Shown here piece after piece: positions 25,120 to 34,215 of a stretch of 64,000 nucleotides of DNA. Under the pieces are notes generated by a model that had not been told where the DNA came from, did not search any database, and was given only the letters and a program-made list of their open reading frames with translations. A program made the position numbers and the translations under genes. Source of the DNA: Burkholderia territorii (GTDB lineage: Bacteria; Pseudomonadota; Gammaproteobacteria; Burkholderiales; Burkholderiaceae); the NCBI RefSeq assembly GCF_902833055.1, contig NZ_CADFEJ010000001.1, positions 930,001 through 994,000 on the forward strand. The letters run 5' to 3'. Numbering within the stretch: the stretch's first letter is position 1; each line of letters opens with the position of its first letter.

Positions 25120-27506
25120 TGCGCCACGTCGACGTTCGCGACGCCCGCGCCTGCCGGCTGGCCGGCGTCGCGGGCGGCACCGTCCGCCGCGAATCGCGCC
25201 GGCAGCGACACGATCGTCTCGAACGTGCGATACGACGCGCCGACGCGATCGTCGGTGAAGCGCAGCGCGATGTCGCCGCCGTCGCGCTTCAGGAAGTTGC
25301 GCACCGCGTCCATCCCGACACCGCGCCCGGACACTTCGGTCACCGCGCGCGCGGTCGAGAAGCCCGGGCGAAAGATCAGTTCGGCCACCGCTTCGTCGGT
25401 CAGCGCGGCTTCGTTGCCGGCATCGATCCAGCCGCGCTCGCGCGCGACGCCGCGAATCCGGTCGAGCGCGAGGCCGCGGCCGTCGTCGCCGAGCACGAAG
25501 CGCAGCGCATCGTCCTCGACGTCGACCGCGATGTCGATCTTGCCCGCCGGCGCCTTGCCCGCCGCGCGACGCTCTTCCGACGTTTCGATCCCGTGGTCGA
25601 TCGCGTTGCGCAGCAGGTGCATGAACACGTTCTTCAGCGTCGCGCCGATTTCGCTGCGCACGCGATGGCCGTTGCTGTCGATATGCACGACGGGCGCCGG
25701 CTTGCCGAGTTCGGCCGCGAGCGACGGCAGCGATTCGATCACGCCGCCCAACGCCTCGCCGATGCTTTGCGTGCCGAACTGGCTCAGCAGTCGACGCACG
25801 GAATCGCGCGCCGCGTGCCAGTCGCTCGCGTTCGCCGGATCGGCGCCGTCCAGCATGCGCAGGCTCTCGCTGATATGCGCGCGCTCGACCATCAGGTAGT
25901 CGGTGCCGCCGTGCGGCGCCGCCTGGCCATGTCGGCCGAGCGTGACCGCGTTGATCGTCGCGTAGTGGTCGACCGCCTCGCGCACGCGGGCCAGGTCGTC
26001 CATCAGCGCGTCACGGTTCCACTCGGGGCCGCTGTCCGCGCGCCGCAGCGATTCGTACGCCTGCTCCGCCTCGTGCACGATGTTGGTCAGGTGCTGCAGG
26101 CTGTACGTGCGCGCGTTGCCCTTGATCGTGTGCATGTTGCGGAACAGCGCCGCGACGATCGAATGATCGGCGCGTTCGTGCTGGCGGATCATCCGCTCGT
26201 TCTCGCTGAGGAAGCCCTTCGCGCTGTGCACGAAGTCGTGGAACTTGTCCTGGCTGATCGACAGGATTTCGCCGATCATCTCGAGGCGGCGTTGCTGCTC
26301 GCCGGCCTGCGCGGTCAGCTCGCGAATCTCGGTCACGTCGCGCACGCACAGCATCAGCCGCACGACCGTGTCGGTCTCGTCGGTGATCGCCGACCAGCTC
26401 AGGTCGAGCCATTTCTCGCGGCCGTCCGGCATCCGCTTCGCGACTTCGTTGACGAGCAGATGCTCGTTGAACGCGAAGTTCATGCTGTCCTCGCCGAGGC
26501 ACGCATGCACCGCCGCTTCGACCTGCGAGCGCGCGTCGGAGCCGATGCTCGAATCGTCGAACACGAGCGCCATCAGGTCGCGCCCGGCGATGTCGCCGGT
26601 CTCGAAGATGGTCTCGAGGTAAGCCGAGTACTCCGCATGCACGACGCCGCCTTCGACGACCGTCAGGATCCCTTGCTGCATGTTCTGCAGCATCGCCTGG
26701 ATGTCGGCGGTCTTCTGCTTCAGTTGCGCGGCATTCTCCTGGATCTTCTCGATCATCCCGTTGAACGCGACGATCGAGTGACCGATCTCGTCCATGCGGC
26801 CCACCGGCACGCGGCGCGTGAAATCCTGGCTCGTCGCGATCTCGCTCATCGCCGTCTGCATCCCGATCAGCGGACGCGTGATCTGGCGATACAGCACGAA
26901 GCCGAGCGCGGTCAGCAGCACGACGACCGTGCCCGCCACGCCCGCGATCGCGGTGGCCGTCGTCGCGAGCATGCCGTTCAGCGCGCGGATCGCGTCGTCC
27001 TTCTGACGGTTCTTCTCGATGCGCAGCGTGTCGACGATGCCCTCGAGTTCGTCGCGATACTGCGCGACGTTCGCGAACAGGAACGCCTGCGCCATCTCGG
27101 GCTTGCCGTCGATCTTCATCTTCACGGTGTCGTCGATCGCCGCGAAGTAGTTGGCGGCACTGTCCTTCGCCTGCGCGACGAGGCCTTCCTGCGCGCGGCC
27201 GACCGCCGATTTCGCCTGGGCGTCGAGCGCCGCGCGCAGCGCACCCTGCTTCGCCTTCAGCTCGTCGCGCGCCTGTGCGGCGGTGTTCGCGTCGGGCGCG
27301 TACACCAGCGTCATGGTCGCGATCTGGATGTTCTTCACGTCGGCGACGAGATCGGCGGACGCGAGCGCGCTCGGCACGATTCCCTGAGTCACCTGACGCA
27401 CCTCGGACGCGCTCTTGCGCGTCTGGTACACGGCGTATGCACCGATCGCGGAAAGCGCGAAAAACGTCAGGACGACTAGCAGCGTAATGCGATGACGGAT
27501 GGTCAT
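25116..27506 (-). CDS. Membrane CheA-like histidine kinase with MCP-type sensor, HAMP, Hpt and ATPase domains
   Basis: 796 residues. Order: TM helix (~8-26), a periplasmic four-helix sensor of MCP type (~30-180), TM helix (~183-206), HAMP (~207-260), a PAS-like region (~270-395), an Hpt domain with phosphoacceptor H459 in MHTIKGNART, and a CheA-type ATPase (LLRNAIDHGIE ~634, DDGRG ~674, VSGRGVGMDAV ~725). The chain ends soon after the ATPase, so the CheW-like P5 domain is missing. The receptor and kinase functions of a chemosensory array are thus combined in one protein. First gene of a five-gene operon. Confidence 0.85.
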   Translation of the reverse strand: MTIRHRITLLVVLTFFALSAIGAYAVYQTRKSASEVRQVTQGIVPSALASADLVADVKNIQIATMTLVYAPDANTAAQARDELKAKQGALRAALDAQAKSAVGRAQEGLVAQAKDSAANYFAAIDDTVKMKIDGKPEMAQAFLFANVAQYRDELEGIVDTLRIEKNRQKDDAIRALNGMLATTATAIAGVAGTVVVLLTALGFVLYRQITRPLIGMQTAMSEIATSQDFTRRVPVGRMDEIGHSIVAFNGMIEKIQENAAQLKQKTADIQAMLQNMQQGILTVVEGGVVHAEYSAYLETIFETGDIAGRDLMALVFDDSSIGSDARSQVEAAVHACLGEDSMNFAFNEHLLVNEVAKRMPDGREKWLDLSWSAITDETDTVVRLMLCVRDVTEIRELTAQAGEQQRRLEMIGEILSISQDKFHDFVHSAKGFLSENERMIRQHERADHSIVAALFRNMHTIKGNARTYSLQHLTNIVHEAEQAYESLRRADSGPEWNRDALMDDLARVREAVDHYATINAVTLGRHGQAAPHGGTDYLMVERAHISESLRMLDGADPANASDWHAARDSVRRLLSQFGTQSIGEALGGVIESLPSLAAELGKPAPVVHIDSNGHRVRSEIGATLKNVFMHLLRNAIDHGIETSEERRAAGKAPAGKIDIAVDVEDDALRFVLGDDGRGLALDRIRGVARERGWIDAGNEAALTDEAVAELIFRPGFSTARAVTEVSGRGVGMDAVRNFLKRDGGDIALRFTDDRVGASYRTFETIVSLPARFAADGAARDAGQPAGAGVANVDVAQ

Positions 27507-27994
27507 GAGTACAGCTCCCCGCAGCGATCCGGCTTCGATCGCCCTTTTGTCTATTGAAAGAATGTGAGCGCCGAATTATCGGGGATGGTGTATGACCGTC
27601 CGATGACTGAAAATCAATCGATCGTTGAGAAAATCGCAATGGTCAATTGCGGCGAGAAAATACTAAAGTTTTTCTCGAATCGGCCGTTAACCCTTGGCCT
27701 CAAAGGCTCGACGGGCTAGCTGTCGGCCTCGACAAATCCAGCCCGGATATTCATTTTTTTATTTGCTATCCGGTAATTCAATTTGGTCGAATGCCGGTAA
27801 AACGTTTGCGCATTATCTGCGAATCGAATCGGTCATGCACCTTGTGCCGAACGGCCGGATTCGCCGCGTGGGCCGATATGGGTGACTGACCGTCGAGTCA
27901 TTCCTGCGGAGAAACAATCAATCGCCGTCCGGCGATTCACGTTCCGCGCCGCGCGTTCTAGACTGTCGGATCACTTCCCCACCGGACCCTTGCA
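27507..27994. other. 488-bp AT-rich intergenic region
   Basis: Between the divergent CheA-like kinase and the esterase. It is clearly AT-richer than its neighbours around 27550-27850 and contains the sigma-28 promoter. Short open frames here (for example one ending near 27889) lack ribosome-binding sites and Burkholderia-like codon use, so I do not call genes. A regulatory leader or small RNA is possible. Confidence 0.5.
27664..27690 (+). promoter_or_regulatory. Sigma-28 (FliA) type promoter
   Basis: TAAAGTTT (27664-27671), exactly 11 nt, then GCCGTTAA (27683-27690) match the flagellar sigma-28 consensus TAAAGTTT-N11-GCCGATAA in all but one base. It faces the plus strand, away from the chemosensory operon. 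A transcript starting near 27697 would have a ~300-nt leader before the esterase gene at 27995. On the minus strand, CCCGATAA (27583-27576) resembles only the -10 half for the kinase operon. Confidence 0.65.
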
Positions 27995-28684
27995 ATGACC
28001 GACGTGCTGCCGCTGACCACCGACTCCGAATCCGGTCTTCACTACCGGCTGCGCCCCGCCGCCGGCCTGCCCGCGGGCCGCGTGTTGCTGCTGCACGGCG
28101 TCGGCGGCAACGAAACCAATCTGCTGAATCTGGCCGGCACGATCGACCCGCGCATCGAAATCGTGTTCGTGCGCGGCCCGCTGACGTTCGGCCCCGGCCA
28201 GCACGCGTGGTTTCCGGTGCGCTTCGGCGCGAACGGCCCGGAGATCGACGCGGCCCGCGCCGATGCGAGCCGCGTGCAGCTGATCGCGCTGCTGCGCGCG
28301 TTGCGCGCCCGGCCGGCCGACCACGAACACGCCGCACTGCCCACCGTGATCGCCGGTTTCAGCCAGGGCGGCATCATGAGCGCGAGCGTCGCGCTCACGT
28401 CGCCGGCCGATGTCACCGCGTTCGCGGTGCTGTGCGGGCGCATCCTGCCCGAGATCGATCCGCTGATCGCGCCGCGCGACGCATTGACCGCACTGCATGC
28501 GCTGGTGATCCATGGCCGCTTCGACGACAAGCTGCCGGTGGCCTGGGCCGAAACCGCCGACGCGAAGCTGACGGCGCTCGGTGTCGCGCACGACACGCGG
28601 CTGTACGATGCCGGTCACGAGCTGACCGCGGAAATGGCCGGCGACTTCACCCGCTGGGTCGGTGCGCGCACCGGATTGAACTGA
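27995..28684 (+). CDS. Alpha/beta hydrolase of the phospholipase/carboxylesterase family
   Basis: 229 residues. Marks of the family: LLLHGVGGNETNL (oxyanion hole), nucleophile S123 in AGFSQGGIMSA, and an acid-His pair late in the chain (HGRFDDKLPV; YDAGHELTAE). It is predicted cytosolic, hydrolysing short-chain esters or acyl-thioesters; the natural substrate is unknown. The ribosome-binding site is weak. The nearest recognisable promoter is the sigma-28 element ~300 bp upstream. Confidence 0.88.
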   Translation: MTDVLPLTTDSESGLHYRLRPAAGLPAGRVLLLHGVGGNETNLLNLAGTIDPRIEIVFVRGPLTFGPGQHAWFPVRFGANGPEIDAARADASRVQLIALLRALRARPADHEHAALPTVIAGFSQGGIMSASVALTSPADVTAFAVLCGRILPEIDPLIAPRDALTALHALVIHGRFDDKLPVAWAETADAKLTALGVAHDTRLYDAGHELTAEMAGDFTRWVGARTGLN

Positions 28685-28685
28685 G

Positions 28686-28712
28686 CGCACGGGCGGTCTC
28701 CCCGCCCGTGCG
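28686..28712. terminator. Hairpin between convergent genes
   Basis: A perfect 11-bp stem CGCACGGGCGG / CCGCCCGTGCG with a 5-nt loop fills the 33-bp gap between the convergent esterase and ansP stops. It probably serves both transcripts, though no long T-run follows. Confidence 0.65.
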
Positions 28713-28717
28713 TATCG

Positions 28718-30214
28718 TCAGACGTTGCTCGCCGGATCGGCGCCGATCGGCGCGGCGGCTGCAGCAGCTTCCCGCGCGGCACCGCGCTTCGCGAGCTTCC
28801 AGCCGACCACGAGCGCGAGCACGACGACCGGGATCATCGCGACGGTCCACGTGCCGCCCGGATAATCGAACGCCATCATCACCAGCACGCTGACGAGAAA
28901 CGCGAGCGTCAGCCACGACGTGAACGGCGCACCAGGCATCCGGAACGACACCGGGCTCAGCTCGCCGCGATTGACCGCGCGGCGGAACAGGATCTGGCAC
29001 ATCACGATGAAGCCCCAGGTCGTGATGATCCCGAGCGACGCCATGTTCAGCACGATCTCGAACGCCTGCGCCGGAACGATGTAGTTCAGCGGCACGCCGA
29101 TCGCATTGACCGCAACCGTGACGAGAATCCCGCCGTACGGCACGCCGCGCGCGTTCATCCGCGACACGAAGCGCGGCGCCGAGCCGCCCATCGCCAGCGA
29201 ACGCAGCACGCGCCCGGTCGAATAGAGGCCGGAGTTCAGGCTCGACAGCGCGGCGGTCAGCACCACGACGTTCATCACCGTGCCGACGTACGGCACGCCG
29301 AGCTTGCCGAAGAACGTGACGAACGGGCTTTCGTGCGCGCTGTACGCGGTCCACGGCAGCAGCATCGTCAACAGCACGACCGAGCCGACGTAGAACAGTG
29401 CGATGCGCCACATCACGCTGTTGATCGCCTTCGGCAGCACCTTGCGCGCATCGGCTGTCTCGCCCGCCGCGACGCCGACGAGCTCGATGCTCGCATACGC
29501 GAACACGACGCCCTGCACGATCAGCACGGCCGGCAGGATTCCGTGCGGAAAGATCCCGCCGTGATCCGCGATCAGGTGCAGCCCCGGCATCTGCCCGGCG
29601 ACCGGATGGCCGCTCGCGAGAAACACGGCGCCGACCGCGAGGAACAACGCGAGCGTGCCCACCTTGACGATCGAGAACCAGAACTCCATCTCGCCGAACA
29701 CCTTGACGCCGATCATGTTCATCACCGACACGATCCCCAGCGCGCCGAGCGCGAACACCCACTGCGGCACGTCCGTGAACACGGCCCAGTACTTCATGTA
29801 GATCGCCACCGCGGTGATGTCGACGATACCGGTGGTGGCCCAGTTCAGGTAGTACATCCAGCCGGCGACGAACGACGCGCGCTCGCCCATGAACTCGCGT
29901 GCATACGACACGAACGAGCCGCTGGTCGGCCGATGCATCACGAGCTCGCCGAGCGCGCGCATGATCAGGAATGCGAATGCGCCGCACACGAGATACACGA
30001 CCGCGAGCGCCGGCCCCGCGCTCTGCAGGCGGCCGCCCGCGCCGAGAAAGAGGCCGGTGCCGATCGCCCCGCCCATCGCGATCATCTGCACGTGTCGCGG
30101 CTTCAACTGTTTCTCGTAGCCGGTTTCGTGCGACGCGAACATCGCGTCCCGGTCGGCGTGACGGGGGTCCGCGCCGCCGGCCGTGTCGGCCGCGCGCTCG
30201 CTGGCGTGCTTCAT
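28718..30214 (-). CDS. ansP: L-asparagine permease (APC superfamily)
   Basis: 498 residues, the length of E. coli AnsP, with the same landmarks: [65 protein letters not shown] and [18 protein letters not shown]. About twelve hydrophobic segments. The start is supported by GGAGACACACC. It is a proton symporter for asparagine. It follows aspartase by 103 bp, and asparaginase lies just beyond the LysR gene, so uptake, deamidation and deamination are encoded together. Confidence 0.88.
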   Translation of the reverse strand: MKHASERAADTAGGADPRHADRDAMFASHETGYEKQLKPRHVQMIAMGGAIGTGLFLGAGGRLQSAGPALAVVYLVCGAFAFLIMRALGELVMHRPTSGSFVSYAREFMGERASFVAGWMYYLNWATTGIVDITAVAIYMKYWAVFTDVPQWVFALGALGIVSVMNMIGVKVFGEMEFWFSIVKVGTLALFLAVGAVFLASGHPVAGQMPGLHLIADHGGIFPHGILPAVLIVQGVVFAYASIELVGVAAGETADARKVLPKAINSVMWRIALFYVGSVVLLTMLLPWTAYSAHESPFVTFFGKLGVPYVGTVMNVVVLTAALSSLNSGLYSTGRVLRSLAMGGSAPRFVSRMNARGVPYGGILVTVAVNAIGVPLNYIVPAQAFEIVLNMASLGIITTWGFIVMCQILFRRAVNRGELSPVSFRMPGAPFTSWLTLAFLVSVLVMMAFDYPGGTWTVAMIPVVVLALVVGWKLAKRGAAREAAAAAAPIGADPASNV

Positions 30215-30317
30215 GGTGTGTCTCCGTTTCTTGATGTGTGGCGCCCGTCGAAGGGGCGCTGCGGGAACGGCCGCGCACGGGCCGCCGGCGGCATGCGCCG
30301 GCGTCGCGCGGCAGGAA

Positions 30318-31724
30318 TCAGTACGCGCGCGGGCGGATCAGCGCTTCGGGCTGCAGCGCTTCGTCCAGTTGTGCGGCGGTCATCAGCTGGCGGTCGAGCA
30401 CGATTTCGCGGATCGACTTGCCGCTCGCATGCGCCTCGGCGGCCACGGCGGTCGCGCGCTTGTAGCCGATGTACGGGTTCAGCGCGGTCGCGAGCGCGAC
30501 CGAGCGCTCCATCGTTTCGCGCAACCGCTCGGGGTTCGCGGTGATGCCGCTCACGCAGCGGTCCGCGAGCGTCGTGCAGGCGGCGGTCAGATGGCCGAAG
30601 CTGCGGAACAGCGCGCTCGCGATCACCGGCTCGAACGCGTTGAGCTGAAGCTGGCCGGCCTCGGCGGCGAACGTCACCGTGAGGTCGTTGCCGAATACTT
30701 CGAAGGCGACCTGGTTCACGACTTCCGGGATCACCGGGTTGACCTTGCCCGGCATGATCGACGAGCCGGCCTGCACGGGCGGCAGGTTGATCTCGCCGAA
30801 GCCGGCGCGCGGGCCGCTCGACAGCAGCCGCAGGTCGTTGCAGATCTTCGACAGCTTGACCGCGATCCGCTTCAGCACGCCGGACACCTGCACGAACGCG
30901 CCGCAGTCCTGCGTCGCCTCGATCAGGTTCGGCGCGGTGCTCAGGTCCAGGCCGGTGATGCGGCGCAGCGCGGCCAGCGCCTTCTGCGCGTATTGCGGAT
31001 GCGCGGTGATGCCGGTGCCGATCGCGGTCGCCCCGAGGTTGATCTCGCGCATCAGCAAGCCCGCTTCCTGCAGGCGCGCGATGTCTTCCGTCACCATCAC
31101 CGCGTAGGTCGAGAATTCCTGGCCGAGCGTCATCGGCACCGCGTCCTGCAACTGCGTGCGGCCGAGCTTCAGCAGATCGGCGAACGCGTCGGCCCGCTCC
31201 GCGAATGCATCGCGCAGGCGCGCCATCGCGTCGAGCAGATGCTCGACGGCGAAGCAGGTCGCGATCCGGATCGCGGTCGGATAGACGTCGTTCGTGCTCT
31301 GCGCGAGATTGACGTGCTCGTTCGGATGCAGGTATTCGTACTGCCCGCGGGCGTGCCCGAGGATTTCGAGCGCGCGATTGCAGATCACCTCGTTGGCGTT
31401 CATGTTGGTCGACGTGCCGGCTCCGCCCTGGATGATGTCGACGACGAACTGGTCGTGCAGCCGGCCTTCGCGGATCTCGACGCAGGCGGCGGCGATCGCG
31501 TCGCGATACGCGCGCGGCAACAGCCCGAGCTCGCAGTTCGCGTCAGCCGCGGCTTCCTTCACCGCCGCGAGCGCCATGACGAGGTACGGCAGCGACGCGA
31601 TCGTGCGCCCCGAAATGTCGAAGTTCTCCTTCGCGCGCAGCGTATGGACGCCGTAGTACGCGGAAGCCGGAATGCTTCGTTTCCCTAAAAGATCCGCCTC
31701 GACGCGGAAGCCGTTCTCGGTCAT
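30318..31724 (-). CDS. aspA: Aspartate ammonia-lyase (aspartase)
   Basis: 468 residues from the ATG at 31724, with AGGAGGGGCACC upstream. Fumarase/aspartase superfamily: [36 protein letters not shown] and the flexible catalytic loop [16 protein letters not shown] (catalytic Ser ~321-322). It converts L-aspartate to fumarate and ammonia. Together with ansP downstream and asparaginase at 32941 it forms the asparagine catabolic route. It is divergent from the LysR gene. Confidence 0.95.
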   Translation of the reverse strand: MTENGFRVEADLLGKRSIPASAYYGVHTLRAKENFDISGRTIASLPYLVMALAAVKEAAADANCELGLLPRAYRDAIAAACVEIREGRLHDQFVVDIIQGGAGTSTNMNANEVICNRALEILGHARGQYEYLHPNEHVNLAQSTNDVYPTAIRIATCFAVEHLLDAMARLRDAFAERADAFADLLKLGRTQLQDAVPMTLGQEFSTYAVMVTEDIARLQEAGLLMREINLGATAIGTGITAHPQYAQKALAALRRITGLDLSTAPNLIEATQDCGAFVQVSGVLKRIAVKLSKICNDLRLLSSGPRAGFGEINLPPVQAGSSIMPGKVNPVIPEVVNQVAFEVFGNDLTVTFAAEAGQLQLNAFEPVIASALFRSFGHLTAACTTLADRCVSGITANPERLRETMERSVALATALNPYIGYKRATAVAAEAHASGKSIREIVLDRQLMTAAQLDEALQPEALIRPRAY

Positions 31725-31803
31725 GGTGCCCCTCCTGGATTGTCTCTGCCGGCGCGGGGAACCGGCTGCGTTCACCGCTTCCCCGTACGACGGGATCGCA
31801 TTC

Positions 31804-31839
31804 TATGCCTTTGCATAAAGAAGCTCGCTTCTGTATTAT
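31804..31839 (+). promoter_or_regulatory. LysR-gene promoter with overlapping palindrome between aspA and LysR
   Basis: TTGCAT (31811-31816), 17 nt, TATTAT (31834-31839) form a good sigma-70 promoter for the LysR gene. The palindrome TATGC-N4-GCATA (31804-31817) overlaps its -35. On the other strand it lies just upstream of aspA with a -10-like TAGAAT nearby. This suits a regulator that represses itself and controls the divergent operon. Confidence 0.6.
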
Positions 31840-31878
31840 CGAAAGCGGTTTTGCGTGTGACGCAACAGCGAGAGACGA

Positions 31879-32853
31879 ATGAAAACAACGGCGAGAGACA
31901 CCGGCATCGATCACCTCGGCGCGATGCGCGCGTTCGTGCGGGTCGTCGAAATGGGGAGCTTTTCCGCGGTCGCGAAGGAGATGCACGTGTCGACGTCGAC
32001 CGTCGCGCGCAAGATCACGGCCATCGAGGACGCCCTCGGCGTCGCGCTGTTGCATCGCTCGACGCACAGCGTGACGCTGACCGAAGCCGGCCATATCTAC
32101 CTGGAGCGCGCGGTCACGTTGATCGCCGATCTCGACGACACGCTGCGCGTCGTCGCCGAGCTCAACTCGCAGCCGAGCGGCCCGCTGAAGCTCACGGCGC
32201 CGGTCGCGTTCGGCCGCCGTCACCTCGCGCCGCTGATCGCGCCGTTTCTCGCGCGCTACCCGGAGATCCAGCTCGACGTGCGGCTCACCGACAATCACAA
32301 CGATCTCGTCGCCGGCGGCTTCGACCTCGACATTCACGAAGGCGAGAACTACCTGGACAACCTCGTCGTGCACCGGCTGTCGCGCAACGACAGCATCCTG
32401 TGCGCGACGCCCGGCTATCTGGACCGCTGCGGGCGCCCCGCGACGCCCGACGACCTGCGGCATCACAACTGCCTGCGCTACGTGCACCCAGAGGGCGATC
32501 CGCGCTGGGAACTCGTGCGCGGCGATGCGCGGCACAGCGTGCTGCCGGCCGGCAACCTCGTCACCGATCATTCGGAACTGCTGCTGGACGCGACCTGCGC
32601 GGGGCTCGGCATCGCCGAATTCGAGATCTGGCTGGTGCGCGACCTGCTCGCGAGCGGCCGGCTCGAAGCCGTGCTGCCGCGCTACCGGCTGCAGAACAAG
32701 CTCACCGGCGACTACATCTACATCGCGTATCTGGCGAACCGGCGCAGCTCGGCGAAGCTGCGCGTGCTGAAGGACTTTCTCGCGGAGCATCTCGCTCACA
32801 TCGGCGAGCTGTCGGCAGTCGAGCTGGCGAAGATTCGCGACGCAACCGCGTAG
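31879..32853 (+). CDS. LysR-family regulator, likely controlling aspA-ansP
   Basis: 324 residues. Helix-turn-helix: MRAFVRVVEMGSFSAVAKEMHVSTSTVARKITAIEDALG, followed by the CrgA-like effector domain (GPLKLTAPVAFGRRHLAPLI, DLDIHEGENYLDNLVVHRL). It is divergent from aspartase and convergent with asparaginase, so its effector is probably asparagine or aspartate. In Rhizobium etli the equivalent locus uses a different-family repressor (AnsR), so the control has been replaced here. Confidence 0.88.
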   Translation: MKTTARDTGIDHLGAMRAFVRVVEMGSFSAVAKEMHVSTSTVARKITAIEDALGVALLHRSTHSVTLTEAGHIYLERAVTLIADLDDTLRVVAELNSQPSGPLKLTAPVAFGRRHLAPLIAPFLARYPEIQLDVRLTDNHNDLVAGGFDLDIHEGENYLDNLVVHRLSRNDSILCATPGYLDRCGRPATPDDLRHHNCLRYVHPEGDPRWELVRGDARHSVLPAGNLVTDHSELLLDATCAGLGIAEFEIWLVRDLLASGRLEAVLPRYRLQNKLTGDYIYIAYLANRRSSAKLRVLKDFLAEHLAHIGELSAVELAKIRDATA

Positions 32854-32940
32854 CGGCTGCCGTCGCGCGGGCCGGCAAGCCGGCGCCGATGCCGATGCCG
32901 CGCGCACCTTCGGCACGCGACACCGGCACGACGGCCCCGG

Positions 32941-34005
32941 TCAGGCCGGCTGCAATTCGAACGGAAAGGTCGCGTGCCCGACCTCGACGCCCTGCGTGTT
33001 CAGCATCCGCGGCCGGTGGAACGCGGCGAGCCGCGCACGCTGCGCGTCGGTGCCGATCCGCAGCCGCTCGAGCAGTTCGCTGACCATCATGTACAGCACG
33101 TCGATGTTGCCATCCTCGATCTTCACCGAGATGCCGAGCGCGCCGTCGGCGCCGAGTTCCCGCGTGCGCGCCGATGCGCGTACGCCGATCCCGTAGCACG
33201 CATCCGCGCCGAGCTTGCCGACGACCTGCCCCTCGAACGCGTCCATCAGCACCGTGCAGTAGCGCCCTTCCCCGGCGACCAGCTCCGGATGGCCCGTCAT
33301 CGCATGATGGATGCGCGCCAGCGCGCGCACGCGATCGGTCGTCGCGGTGCCGCCGGCTTCCACGCGATCCGCGCCGTCGGCGAGCGATGCATAAAGACGC
33401 GCGAGGCGGTCGAGCGGGAATGCCGGCGTCGGCAGATTGCAGCCGTCGATCGCCCAGTCGAGTTCGTCGCCGGGCAGGCCGCACGCATCGGCGACCACCT
33501 GCTTCACTCGCACCTGCATCGGATGCGTCGGCAGATGGTAGTCGGCGATCGCCGCGCCGATCGCCCGCGCGCCGGCGAGCATCCCGACGTGCTTGCCCGA
33601 GCAGTTGCTGCACACGCCGGTCGGCGTGTAGTCGCGCTTGATCCACGACCGGTACACCGCGTCCGACAACGGCGCATGGCCGCCGCAGCGCAAATCCGAC
33701 TCCTGTGCGTCGACCTTCGCCAGCATCGCCCGCGTGCGTGCGATATGCCGCTCCTCGCTGCTGTGCGACGCGCACATCAGCGCGATGTCCGCATCGTCGA
33801 AGCCGAAACGCTCGGGCGCACCCGTCTCGATCACGGACAGCGCCTGGGCCGGCTTCGCCGCCGAGCGCGCGAGCGTCATCCGGAACGGATCGCCGAGCCG
33901 GAACAGCAGCCTGCCGCCGGCATCCACCACCGCCACATCGGCGACGTGCGTGTTCTCGATCGCATTGCCGCGGTACGTCACGACCGCTGCGCGTTGGGTG
34001 TCCAT
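32941..34005 (-). CDS. ansA: L-asparaginase, Rhizobium etli (type III) family
   Basis: 354 residues. Not a classical type I/II enzyme. The residues reported as catalytic or zinc-binding in the R. etli ReAV enzyme are at identical positions: S48 and K51 (RSAAKPAQ), C135 and K138 (CSNCSGKH) and C189 (AIDGCNLPT). It hydrolyses asparagine to aspartate and ammonia in the cytoplasm. GGAGACAGCACAG precedes the ATG. It ends 87 bp from the LysR stop and has its own promoter region at 34006-34215. Confidence 0.92.
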   Translation of the reverse strand: MDTQRAAVVTYRGNAIENTHVADVAVVDAGGRLLFRLGDPFRMTLARSAAKPAQALSVIETGAPERFGFDDADIALMCASHSSEERHIARTRAMLAKVDAQESDLRCGGHAPLSDAVYRSWIKRDYTPTGVCSNCSGKHVGMLAGARAIGAAIADYHLPTHPMQVRVKQVVADACGLPGDELDWAIDGCNLPTPAFPLDRLARLYASLADGADRVEAGGTATTDRVRALARIHHAMTGHPELVAGEGRYCTVLMDAFEGQVVGKLGADACYGIGVRASARTRELGADGALGISVKIEDGNIDVLYMMVSELLERLRIGTDAQRARLAAFHRPRMLNTQGVEVGHATFPFELQPA

Positions 34006-34215
34006 CTGTGCTGTCTCCTTCTTCGGGCCGGATTGCCGGGGCCCGTGCTACCGGTACGGCAGTGTATCGGCTCTGCCGCCGGGTCGAGCCGCCCGGTCCG
34101 TGGAAAGCGGTATTGCGCCCGATGCAAAGCCGCTCGGGGCACCTCGCGCGCGGCACGTCGCGCGACGCGCGCCCGGCCGTCTCGCCCGCCAAATGCCGAT
34201 GTTCAGCAGGTGCGA

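Noticed and set aside
27647-27889. 80-codon plus-strand frame near the sigma-28 promoter
   Set aside because: It begins upstream of the predicted transcription start and lacks a ribosome-binding site; its AT-rich codons are unlike genes here.
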